NCBI GenBank assembly: GCA_965261105.1
Contig: CBDHCM010000006.1
Span: forward strand, 2,604,001 to 2,668,000
From: Aldehydirespirator sp965261105
GTDB taxonomy: Bacteria; Actinomycetota; Acidimicrobiia; Acidimicrobiales; Aldehydirespiratoraceae
Direction of reading: 5' to 3'
Length of the DNA stretch: 64,000 bases
The translations under genes and the position numbers were made by a program. Under the pieces are notes generated by a model, which ran no database searches, was not told where the DNA came from, and saw only the letters and a list, made by a program, of their open reading frames with translations. The stretch's first letter is position 1; each line of letters opens with the position of its first letter. Positions 9,263-18,700 of the stretch are shown piece by piece.

Positions 9263-9732
9263 CCTATCCGCTCGGCCTCTTGGAGGCAGCGCGGACAGGT
9301 GGTAAGCGCCTCGCGGTGCGGCGTTGTGATTCCCGCTCTTGTTCGCTGCGCTCACGGGCCGCTCGGGCCACGGCCTCGCTAAACACCTTGCGAGCTTCTT
9401 CATCAAGTGTGGCCTATCCGCTCGGCCTCTTGGAGGCAGCGCGGACAGGTGGTAAGCGCCTCGCGGTGCGGCGTTGTGATTCCCGCTCTTGTTCGCTGCG
9501 CTCACGGGCCGCTCGGGCCACGGCCTCGCTAAACACCTTGCGAGCTTCTTCATCAAGTGTGGCCTATCCGCTCGGCCTCTTGGAGGCAGCGCGGACAGGT
9601 GGTAAGCGCCTCGCGGTGCGGCGTTGTGATTCCCGCTCTTGTTCGCTGCGCTCACGGGCCGCTCGGGCCACGGCCTCGCTAAACACCTTGCGAGCTTCTT
9701 CATCAAGTGTGGCCTATCCGCTCGGCCTCTTA
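9263..9732. repeat. three perfect 150-bp tandem repeats plus a 20-bp partial copy
   Basis: Units start at 9263, 9413 and 9563, with a truncated fourth at 9713-9732 that runs into the cdsA stop codon. The three full copies are identical by eye. Each begins CCTATCCGCTCGGCCTCTTG and contains a core GGCCGCTCGGGCCACGG that recurs singly at 35.7 kb and 45.4 kb. The 480-bp gap between cdsA and dxr holds nothing else. A 150-bp period keeps frames open through the array, but no protein is predicted. No transposase or terminal inverted repeats were seen. Confidence 0.95.
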
Positions 9733-10923
9733 GATCACGCCGGTCACGAGAGCCACGTAGTAGGTGGCGGGCAGCACGAACAGCAGCGCGTCGAAACGGT
9801 CCAGAATCCCGCCGTGGCCGGGGAGCAGCGAGCCCATGTCCTTGATATTGAGATCGCGTTTGAGCATCGACTCGGCCAAGTCCCCGATGGGGGCGGCCAC
9901 TGCGATGACCCCGGCTAGCAAGATCACCTTCCATGCGCTTCCGGGCGCGGCCGCGATCGGCGCGGGTACTCCCGCCAGCCCCATGATCACGCCCACGCCG
10001 ACAGTCACGACGATGCCACCGACGAGCCCCTCCAGCGTCTTGTTCGGGCTGGCCCGCGACAGCGGGGTGCGACCCGCGGCCCGGCCCACCGCCATGGCGC
10101 TCACATCGTGCGCCACGGTCAGCACGATCGCGGCCGTGAGCAGCCCGGTTCCGTGGGTCGGAACCCTGAGTATCAGGGCTGCGTGCGCACCGAGAACCCC
10201 TATGTAGGCCACGGCGAAGACCGTTACCGCGAGGCCTCGCATCGGCCCCTCGACGCCAACCCCGGTGAGGTACCACAACGCTCCGAACACCACCAGCAGC
10301 ACCATCACGACAACGATCGCGTCCATGCCGCGCCAGTAGGCCGCGAGCGGCATCGTGACCACCCCGGCCAGGCCCAGCACCACGGCCGGCTGGTATCCGG
10401 CGACCCGGACCGCGCTGAGCAACTCGATCGCCGCAAGGCCGAGCACGAGGGTTGCCACGACCAGCGCCCACGCCGGGCCCACCTGCATCGCCACCAGGAT
10501 CACGGCCGACAGCACGACGCCGACCAGCACAGCCATCGGCATGTCGCGATCGGCCGCGACGGCAGGAGCCTGGCCGGTGCCGGCGACCCCGGGGTACTGA
10601 TCCTCGTAGCCGAAGAAGTCGTCGTCGCCGGCGACGGATCCCACTAGCTCCTGCGGCTCCATGGGGGGCAGCGCGTCCTCGGGCTCGTCCCACTGGGGAG
10701 CCGTGGTGTGATCGGTCCAGACTCCCAGCTCCTGGGGGTCGGCCTCCTGCAGCCTCGGCTCCGGTGCCGTCATCTGCGTCGACTCGGTGGCGCCGGGCTC
10801 GATCCAGTCGGGCTCGGCTGGGTCGTCGCCGAAGACCGATCGTCCCGCGACGATGCCCGCGTCGTCGGCAAGCATGTCTCTGCCCGCTGAGTCGGGCCCA
10901 CCATATTCATCCTGCTCGCTCAC
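9730..10923 (-). CDS. cdsA: phosphatidate cytidylyltransferase
   Basis: CdsA makes CDP-diacylglycerol from phosphatidate and CTP at the membrane, feeding phospholipid synthesis. The 397-aa product has an acidic, soluble N-terminal extension of about 120 residues (Asp, Glu and Pro rich). Some eight hydrophobic helices follow, then the CDS signature near the C terminus: SMLKRDLNIKD followed by LLPGHGGILDRFD. GTG at 10923 is chosen because GGAAGGAG lies just upstream. Its stop codon (TAA) lies in the truncated fourth copy of the 150-bp repeat. The long acidic extension is unusual in length and of unknown role. Confidence 0.95.
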   Translation of the reverse strand: MSEQDEYGGPDSAGRDMLADDAGIVAGRSVFGDDPAEPDWIEPGATESTQMTAPEPRLQEADPQELGVWTDHTTAPQWDEPEDALPPMEPQELVGSVAGDDDFFGYEDQYPGVAGTGQAPAVAADRDMPMAVLVGVVLSAVILVAMQVGPAWALVVATLVLGLAAIELLSAVRVAGYQPAVVLGLAGVVTMPLAAYWRGMDAIVVVMVLLVVFGALWYLTGVGVEGPMRGLAVTVFAVAYIGVLGAHAALILRVPTHGTGLLTAAIVLTVAHDVSAMAVGRAAGRTPLSRASPNKTLEGLVGGIVVTVGVGVIMGLAGVPAPIAAAPGSAWKVILLAGVIAVAAPIGDLAESMLKRDLNIKDMGSLLPGHGGILDRFDALLFVLPATYYVALVTGVI

Positions 10924-10974
10924 TGCATCGCTCCTTCCGGCTCGTCATGCTCCTGGCCTGGGCCATGGATGCCT

Positions 10975-11544
10975 TCACACCTCAAGCAGTTCGTCCTCTT
11001 TGCTGGACAAGGCTTGATCGATCTGCATCTCGTGGGCGCGGGTGATGCCATCGAGCGTCTCGCCGGCGCGCTCCACCACGTCGGCGGACACCCCGCCGTC
11101 CTTCTCGACACCTTCGAGATCTTTGCGGGCCTGGCGGCGCAGGCCGCGGATCCGGTTGCGGGAGTCCTCCGCCATCGAACCGACGAGCCTCGCCAGATCC
11201 CTTCGGCGCTCCTCGGTGAGCGGCGGGAACGAGAGTCGGACGACCCGACCGTCGTTGCTGGGCACCAACCCCAACTGGGCCTGCTGGATGGCCCGCTCGA
11301 CGGCTGTGATGTTGGCGGGATCGTGGGGCGTGACGATGAGTTGGCTGGCCTCGGGGATGGCGAAGCTGGCGAGCTCCCGCATCGCCATCCTCACGCCGTA
11401 CGCCTCCACCTGGACCCGCTCCAGCAGGCCCGAATTGGCCCTGCCTGTGCGCACGGTGGAGAAGTCGCGCTTGGCCGCGGCGACAGCATCGTCCATGCGC
11501 TCGCCCGCGTCGGCCAGCACGATGCCGATCAGCTCCTCGCTCAT
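10975..11544 (-). CDS. frr: ribosome recycling factor
   Basis: RRF splits post-termination ribosomes together with EF-G. The 189-aa product has the family-typical three-helix bundle and beta/alpha domain: FSTVRTGRANSGLLERVQVE, IPEASQLIVTPHD, RLSFPPLTEERRRDLARLV and a helical C terminus. Its ATG overlaps the pyrH stop (ATGA), a coupled pyrH-frr arrangement found in most bacteria. Confidence 0.97.
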   Translation of the reverse strand: MSEELIGIVLADAGERMDDAVAAAKRDFSTVRTGRANSGLLERVQVEAYGVRMAMRELASFAIPEASQLIVTPHDPANITAVERAIQQAQLGLVPSNDGRVVRLSFPPLTEERRRDLARLVGSMAEDSRNRIRGLRRQARKDLEGVEKDGGVSADVVERAGETLDGITRAHEMQIDQALSSKEDELLEV

Positions 11545-12317
11545 GGGCCGGGATCCTCCTGAGCAACGAGCGTACCCACCCTGGCGCCGTCAAGCAGGGA
11601 TTCGAGGTTGCCGGGCCCCATCAGATCGAAGACCACGATGGGGAGGCTGTTGTCCATACACAGCGTGATGGCGGTGGCGTCCATCACCGCCAGCCCGCGG
11701 TTGAGGACCTCAAGGTAAGTGACCCGATCCAGCCGGGTGGCGGTCGGATCGACATCGGGGTTCGCCGTGTAGATGCCGTCAACACCTCCGTGGGTGCCCT
11801 TGAGAACCACTTCGGCCTCAACCTCGGCGGCTCGCAGCGCGGCCGTGGTGTCGGTGGTGAAGAACGGGTTGCCGGTGCCGCCGGCGAAGATGACCACCCG
11901 GCCCTTCTCGAGGTGGCGGATGGCCCGACGGCGGATGTAGGGCTCGGCGATCTGCGCCATGTGGATCGCGCTCTGAACCCGAGTGGGCTGGCCCAGCCGC
12001 TCGAGGGTGTCCTGAAGGGCCAAGGCGTTCATCACCGTGGCCAGCATCCCCATGTGGTCGGCCTGGGCCCGGTCCATTCCCGCGCCCGCGCCCTGGGTGC
12101 CCCGCCAGAGGTTCCCGCCTCCGACCACGACCGCGATATCCACGTCGAAGGCGGCCCGCGCCTCGCTGATGCCGGCCGCGATGCGCCGCACCGTGTCGCC
12201 GTCGATGCCTCCGTCGGATCCCCCCGCGAACGCCTCCCCGGAGAGCTTCAGCAGCACCCGGTCCCATCGGGCCGGTCGCCGCGCGGCTGGATCGGCGGCA
12301 TCGGCGGGGCGGTCCAC
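11541..12317 (-). CDS. pyrH: uridylate kinase (UMP kinase)
   Basis: Phosphorylates UMP to UDP in pyrimidine synthesis and belongs to the amino-acid-kinase fold. From GTG at 12317, directly after the tsf stop, the product is 258 aa. It contains RVLLKLSGEAFAGG, GGGNLWRGTQGAGAGMDRAQ, DHMGMLATVMNALAL and KGTHGGVDGIYTANPD. The frame is open further upstream into tsf, but that extension has no family similarity. It lies in the rpsB-tsf-pyrH-frr order. Confidence 0.96.
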   Translation of the reverse strand: MDRPADAADPAARRPARWDRVLLKLSGEAFAGGSDGGIDGDTVRRIAAGISEARAAFDVDIAVVVGGGNLWRGTQGAGAGMDRAQADHMGMLATVMNALALQDTLERLGQPTRVQSAIHMAQIAEPYIRRRAIRHLEKGRVVIFAGGTGNPFFTTDTTAALRAAEVEAEVVLKGTHGGVDGIYTANPDVDPTATRLDRVTYLEVLNRGLAVMDATAITLCMDNSLPIVVFDLMGPGNLESLLDGARVGTLVAQEDPGP

Positions 12318-12319
12318 AG

Positions 12320-13108
12320 TCAGTCGCCGATCATGACCTGCACGAACCGGACGATCGACCCGCCGCCGATGCTGTTCCCTACGGTGGTCTTCTCGCCGTG
12401 AAGGCCCTGCTCGAGCAGGACGCGCTCGGCGTACCAGCCCCGCATCCTGCCATCCACGATCTTGTCCCACGCCTGGGCAGGCTTGCCCTCGGACTTCGTG
12501 ATCTCCAGCAGAGAGGCCCGCTCTCGCTCGACTTCACCGGCCGGGATCTCATCGGCACCAAGGAACTGCGGCTTGGCGAAGGCGATGTGCAGCGCCACCT
12601 GGTGCAGAGCATCGGCACCGACGCCGCTCCCCTCCACGACGACGGCGTTCACGCCTCGGCCGTCCTGGCGGTGCATGTAGGAGTCGAGGATGTTGCCGTC
12701 GGCAGCCTTCAGGCGTTCGACCACACCGACCTGGATGTTCTCCTTCAGCGTCAGCTTGAGGTCCTCAATCTCGGCTGCGTGTCGATCGGCCGCGCCGACT
12801 CCGGCGTCCAGCACCGAACCGGCGAGGACCTGAACCAGCGAGGTGAATCTCTCGTTCTTGGCCGAGAAGTCGGTCTCGCACTTGAGTTGCACCACCGCGG
12901 CGGTCTCGGCGCTCGCGGCTATGGCGACGGCGCCCTGATCGTTATCGCGGCCGGTGCGGGCATCCGCCTTGGCCAGGCCCTGCTCCCTCAGGAGTTGCCG
13001 TGCGGCCTCCATGTCGCCGTCGGCGACCGTCAGGGCCTTCTTGGCGTCCATCATCCCGGCGCCGGTGGCGTCGCGCAGCGCCTTCACATCCCGGGCGCTC
13101 ACCGACAT
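12320..13108 (-). CDS. tsf: translation elongation factor Ts
   Basis: EF-Ts is the guanine-nucleotide exchange factor of EF-Tu. The 262-aa product starts with a UBA-like domain (KALRDATGAGMMDAKKAL) and carries the dimerisation/EF-Tu contact signature ETDFSAKNERF. The C-terminal GKWYAE-type segment appears as GRMRGWYAERVLLEQ. It is 2 bp from rpsB. The typical rpsB-tsf pair is intact. Confidence 0.96.
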   Translation of the reverse strand: MSVSARDVKALRDATGAGMMDAKKALTVADGDMEAARQLLREQGLAKADARTGRDNDQGAVAIAASAETAAVVQLKCETDFSAKNERFTSLVQVLAGSVLDAGVGAADRHAAEIEDLKLTLKENIQVGVVERLKAADGNILDSYMHRQDGRGVNAVVVEGSGVGADALHQVALHIAFAKPQFLGADEIPAGEVERERASLLEITKSEGKPAQAWDKIVDGRMRGWYAERVLLEQGLHGEKTTVGNSIGGGSIVRFVQVMIGD

Positions 13109-13110
13109 TG

Positions 13111-14082
<972 letters not shown>

Positions 14083-14166
14083 TCTGGTCTTGCTCTCCCG
14101 GTTCTGCGTGGCCCGCGCCGGACGCCTGGACGACCGGGTGATGGCGCAGGTTGCGAAATGATTCGG

Positions 14167-14184
14167 CGGCGCCGCTCGGCGCCG
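14167..14184 (-). terminator. hairpin between the LytM gene and rpsB
   Basis: CGGCGCC and GGCGCCG (7-bp perfect stem, 4-nt loop) lie 84 bp before rpsB and about 80 bp past the LytM-gene stop. The minus-strand sequence after the stem is only weakly T-rich (AATCATTTC), so it may end LytM transcription or be a leader structure of rpsB. Confidence 0.4.
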
Positions 14185-14266
14185 TCGGGCCCTCCGGGGC
14201 CGGCCCGCCAGTGTACCGAGAGGCCGGGCGGAGGCGGCATCGGCGGCGGCCGGGCGTACCGCCCCG

Positions 14267-14815
14267 TCAGCGGTACAGGCGCCACGATCGAATTGGTACC
14301 AGCCGCACCCTGACGCGCCGCACCCCGACGAAGCCGGCCGGATCGGCGTAGCTCCCGTCCACCTTCGCGCCGAAGTGCAATCTCTCCCCGGCGATCGCGA
14401 TCACCTGGCCCTGGGCGACCTGGGTGCCGGCTCGAACGCTGATGCGCTGAAGGTAGGAGTATGTGCTGACCACGCCGCCACCGTGATCGAGAGTCACGTA
14501 CAAGGATCCGGCCACCGCGCCGGAGAACGCGACTGTGCCGGCCGCCGCGGCCCTCACCACGTCGCCGGGCTCGGTGTCGTACTCGACGCCTCGGTTGCCG
14601 GGACCGTAGGTGCCCTGCGGCGGGCGAAACGGGTCGGCCACGGGCGCGTCGACGGGCGGGCGGAACACGAGCCGCTCATCGCCCTGGGAGGCGCCGGCCG
14701 AGGGGGCCAGCACCGAGGCGGCCAGAGCCATCGCCGCGGCTGGCGCGAAGAGAAGATGGGCGGCGCGCCGTCGTCGGCCCGCCCGGAACGTGCGGAGGGT
14801 GGATGGGCACCGCAT
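14267..14815 (-). CDS. exported LytM/M23-fold protein with lost zinc ligands
   Basis: The product is 182 aa from ATG at 14815, which has a GGGAGG ribosome-binding sequence. The N terminus is Arg-rich, followed by a hydrophobic export signal (LLFAPAAAMALAASVLAPSAGA). A LytM-type beta barrel follows with DPFRPP, GNRGVEYD, ISVRAGTQVAQGQVIAIAG and ERLHFGAKV. In active M23 peptidases the ligands are in HxGxD and HLH motifs. Here the corresponding positions read NRGVE and RLH, so it is probably a non-catalytic cell-wall-binding or activator protein. It lies upstream of rpsB on the same strand but with a separate hairpin between. Confidence 0.8.
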   Translation of the reverse strand: MRCPSTLRTFRAGRRRRAAHLLFAPAAAMALAASVLAPSAGASQGDERLVFRPPVDAPVADPFRPPQGTYGPGNRGVEYDTEPGDVVRAAAAGTVAFSGAVAGSLYVTLDHGGGVVSTYSYLQRISVRAGTQVAQGQVIAIAGERLHFGAKVDGSYADPAGFVGVRRVRVRLVPIRSWRLYR

Positions 14816-15279
14816 GGCGGCCTCCCCGGGGTCGTGATCCTCGCGAGGAAGCGCTGACCGCAGTTGCAGCTGCGTCCGCGGCGGCCGCTTCGCCAAGACC
14901 GGACCGCGGGAGACAGCCACCATAGAGCCGGATGCTCCCAATCCCCAACAAAGGCAAGAAGCACGGCGACCCCAGCCGTCTCGCCAGGCTTCGGGACCAA
15001 GGTCTTCAGGCCTCGGAGTCTGCGCCTTGCGCCTTGACGGTTCGGATGTCGGTCACCGCCATGAGGGCCCGCCTCGACCGCTCACGTCTGCGCCTCGCGG
15101 AGATTGCTCATCGGCCGCCCGATCTCCTATTCCAGCGGACTTCGGCTCGAGGAGGCCCGATGCTACGTCCACGCTGGGAGTGTCGGGTGCTACGCCCACA
15201 CCAGCAGTGTCACAAGGATCCCCTAGAATCGGCTGCGGCCGCAGAGCGCGCCGGTGCGTTCGAGTGGGGAGCTGGGGCA
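14816..15279. other. 464-bp intergenic region between divergent LytM and the VWA/tubulin locus
   Basis: No convincing gene or RNA was recognised here. Frames are open on both strands but have no recognisable family, start context or ribosome-binding sequence. It should hold the divergent promoters of the LytM gene and the 15.3-kb locus. I looked for a c-di-AMP riboswitch, which often precedes cell-wall hydrolase genes in actinobacteria, and could not match its conserved segments. Confidence 0.5.
15224..15229 (+). promoter_or_regulatory. possible -10 element for the VWA/tubulin locus
   Basis: TAGAAT lies 50 bp upstream of the first gene of the locus. No good -35 sequence is visible, so this is a tentative assignment based on the actinobacterial TAnnnT pattern. 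Confidence 0.35.
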
Positions 15280-15669
15280 ATGAGCAACACTTGGCAGGGA
15301 GACCCGTTCGCCTTCGGCGACGATCCGCTGCACGACGTCGAGTTCGAGCCGGCCGCCGAGGGCGAGTCACCCGACCAGCCCGCCACCACGCCCCGCCGCG
15401 AACGCGGCGTGACCCTGCTCGCCATCGCGTCGCTGGCAGGCGCAGCCGCCGCGCTGGTGATGGGCGCGAGCCGCACAGGCTGGGCGACGGTCGCCGTCGG
15501 CACTCTCGCGTACCTGCTGGCAGTGGCCTCGGACCTGCGTCAACGACAGATGCGCCGCTCCCGTCGACGCTACGACCGCCCCTGGGCGACTGCCCTGCTC
15601 AGGCTTGTCGTGTTCTGGGCCGCAGTCGCCGCCGCGTGGCTGGCCGCCTCCGGGCTCGCGGCAGCATGA
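15280..15669 (+). CDS. small three-TM membrane protein, first gene of the VWA/tubulin locus
   Basis: 129-aa protein with no family I recognise. The first about 40 residues are acidic and polar (DDPLHDVEFEPAAEGESPD). Three hydrophobic helices follow at roughly 43-64, 66-86 and 104-127, with an Arg-rich loop (RQRQMRRSRRRY) between the second and third, suggesting a cytoplasmic loop. The ATG at 15280 is preceded by GGGGAGCTGGGG. The stop codon overlaps an ATG of the next gene (ATGA), and this junction is copied in a 36-bp tandem repeat. By position it is probably a membrane partner of the VWA protein. Confidence 0.75.
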   Translation: MSNTWQGDPFAFGDDPLHDVEFEPAAEGESPDQPATTPRRERGVTLLAIASLAGAAAALVMGASRTGWATVAVGTLAYLLAVASDLRQRQMRRSRRRYDRPWATALLRLVVFWAAVAAAWLAASGLAAA

Positions 15670-15758
15670 TCCCGGCTCGCCGCCTCCGGGCTCGCGGCGG
15701 CATGATCCTGGTTCGCCGCCTCCGGGCTCGCGGCGGCATGATCCTGGTTCGCCGCCTC
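15643..15758. repeat. 36-bp tandem repeat (3.2 copies) across a stop/start junction
   Basis: Units at 15643-15678, 15679-15714 and 15715-15750, plus 8 bp more, begin GCCGCCTCCGGGCTCGCGG. Each contains a CATGATC core. The first copy holds the stop of the upstream gene overlapping an ATG, and copies two and three each give a further in-frame ATG (15702, 15738) for the VWA gene. The first unit differs from the others at three positions. Confidence 0.95.
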
Positions 15759-18700
15759 GCCGCGACTGCGGCAGTAGCGGCCGCGCTGATCAGCGCCGCC
15801 GCCGTGGGAGTGCTGCCTGCGCCTCCCGCGAGCGCAGAGACCGGCGTGAGCGTTGGCGACGTGTGTGCAGCGACGGAGGCTGGCGAGACTCTGCGGATCA
15901 ACGTGCTGATCCTGCTCGACACGTCGGGCAGCCTGAGGACGAACGACCCTGACAACCTGCGATCGGCGGGCATACTGGACGCACTGCACGAGCTGGAGCG
16001 CCTGAGCAGTCAGTTCTCCGGCGCGGAAATCGAGGTGGCGGTCGACACGTTCGATCAGCGCTACATCCGTCAGCAGGACTGGCAATCCGCCCGCGGCGTC
16101 TACGGAAGGCTCGGAGGAGCCATAGAGGACATCGCGGCCGACGACGGGAGCTACACCGACTACGGAGAGGCACTGAGAGGGGCGTGGAGCCGGTTCGCGC
16201 CGCGCGCCGATGACTGCAACCTGCTGATCTGGTTCACCGACGGCGAGCACGCCACCGCAGCCGACGCCGAGGGCGAGCAGCGCGAGCTGCTGCAACTCTG
16301 CAGCAGCCCGGAGATGCAGTCGCTGAGGGATCGCGTCTGGGTCGGTGCGGTGCAACTCAACACGGGCGACGCGTCAAGCAGCAGGCTCCGCTACCTGTAC
16401 GGGGAGGACGATGCGTCCGGCGGCGCCCTCGACTGCGTCAACCCTCTGCGCGGCCGCATCTACGATGACTTCGACCCGACCCGCCTGAACCGAGTTCTCA
16501 GCGAACTTATCTCGACCTCAACCGGCGAGACCGACCCGACAGTCGAGCCACCGCTTCCTCCAGTCAAGCAGCCTCCGCCCATAGATTTCGAATCATGCAC
16601 TGGCGGCGACGGCAGCCGCGAGCGCCCTTGCGTGGTCCCGTTCGATCTCGGGCCCGGTATTGAGAGCTTCCGAGCGTTCGTGGACTTGACGTTCATAGAA
16701 CGCGGCATCGAGGACCCCGACTCGGTGCTGGTAACCCTGCGATCCCCCGACGGCGCGAACAGCCCCTCCATCGGCGGCAGCGGGGACATCAGACCCGGTG
16801 AGCACATCGGCCAGTACGTGAGAGTCGATCCCTTCGCCTTCTTTGCCCGCTCGCGGTACTCCAGCGATCTGCAGATCGTCGGGCATCAGGCCGCCGAGCA
16901 GTTGGTCAACCCCGGCCAGTGGGAGTGGCAATGGGAGGGATCCTGGCAGCTGCGGTTCTTCGGAGACACGCCCGAGGCACGGGCCGACGCTCGCAAGGCC
17001 GCGGCGGTCGTGCGATTCCAGACGACCGACAGGCCTGCGACCGACAGCATGGGCATCGACGCGAACGCCGCGCTGAGCGGGTTCGTGAGGAACTATCCGA
17101 AAGGCTATGAGGACGTCGAACTGCGGGTGCGCCCCGACGCGGCCGACGGCGAGCCCGTCTACGCGACACGCGACTCGCTGACCGACGGCCCGTTGGACGT
17201 GGTGGGCGCCGACCGCAGGTTCGAGTTGCCGGGATTCCTAGACCATCTGGTCTCCTGGGACAGCACGCAGGGAGGCGGCAACGGCGAGAACCTACGGGAC
17301 GCGATCGAAGGGCGCGGCGGACTGGTCGCCGTCGCGGTACTGAGCCAGGACTTCACCTACGGCGATCAACCCGAGCCTCTGGAGTGGGTTCGCGACATCG
17401 GTGGATACCAGTTGACCGAGGTGGAGCTCCAGACGCTTCAGAAGATGCTCGACGGACGCGACCGTGTCCCCGAGGTCCGTGAGTTGATTGAGGATCCTCA
17501 CACCGTCTGGCTGCCGTCGCGGGTCACGCTGGGAGTGCCGCAAGTCGCCGGCCACATGGTGAGCATCCCGGTGACGGCTGTGCCAGGCGAACTCGCGGGC
17601 GTGCTTGCTCTCGACGAGGCGAGCGTGGCGGTCCTGCACGCCGAACCGGTCCGGGACGCCGCGCCGGCAACGCCCGACACCGCCGCAGCGGGAGGGCCTG
17701 AGACGCCCCGGATCGAGACTGACCCGTGGAGTTGCGAAGTGCCCAGCGCAAGCAGCCACACCGGAGAGGAGTTCGCCTGCCCGTCGGCCCTGCGGCTCAG
17801 CATCGACATCGGTCAGGACACCGCGTTGGCGACCGCGCTCAGCGTCGACGTGGCCGAGCAGCCGGGCACCGCAGACCCGCTCCTGGAAGGCCTGTGGTTC
17901 CCGCCGGGATCGCAGGAGGGCGAACGCCTGTCCGCGCTCTTGGGCGAGCGCATCGCCCAGGAGCGGCAGCCCGTGCGGCTGGAGTCGGGCCGATTCATCG
18001 TCGGACCCGTCGTCTGGCTGCCGTCGGGAGTCACGCTGGGGTCGCCGGCAGTCACGGGTCACATGGTGAGCATCCCGGTAACGGCCGCGCCAGGCGAACT
18101 CTCAGGCGTGCTTGCTCTCGACGAGACGAGCGTTGCGGTCCTGGGCGCCGCTCCGGCAACGCCCGGCACCGCCGCAGCGGGAGGGCCTGAGACGCCCCGG
18201 ATCGAGGCTGACCCTTGGAGTTGCGAGGTGCCCAGCGCAAGCAGCCACACCGGCGGGAAGTTCGACTGTCCGTCGCCCCTGCGGCTCAGCATCGATGTCG
18301 GTCGGGACACCGCGTTGGCGATCGCCCTCAGCATGGACGTCGCCGAGCGGCCGGGTGCCGCAGAGCAGCAGTCCGTCCGGCTGGAGTCGGACCGATTCAT
18401 CGTGAAGAGGCCGGTGAGGCCGTTAGAGAAGTTCTGGCCGATGCTGGCGGTGCTGGCAGCCGCGGCCCTGGCGGCCCGCGTGTTCGTGGCCTGGCGGCTG
18501 CGTCCATGGCGCCCCATCGGCTCGCCGGACTTCGTCACGGTACCGCTGCACGCCAACGACAGCCTCGAGCACGCTCCGACCCTTGCGGGCACGCGGCGAG
18601 ACATCTGCATGGACCTGACGCAGCGCAGCGCCTCCACCGTCATCGGCGGGGTGTCCCTGCGCTCGTCGTGGCTTCCGCTGCTGCTCGGCCGCAGGCCGAG

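Noticed and set aside
9263..9732. Repeated mini-genes within the 150-bp units
   Set aside because: The minus-strand frame of each unit has a stop but only a weak GTG start and no ribosome-binding sequence, and the plus-strand frame stays open only because 150 is a multiple of three.
9263..9732. Insertion sequence or transposon array
   Set aside because: No transposase frame, terminal inverted repeats or obvious target-site duplication was seen.
14816..15279. c-di-AMP riboswitch upstream of the LytM gene
   Set aside because: The conserved paired segments of the ydaO-type motif could not be matched on the minus strand by eye.
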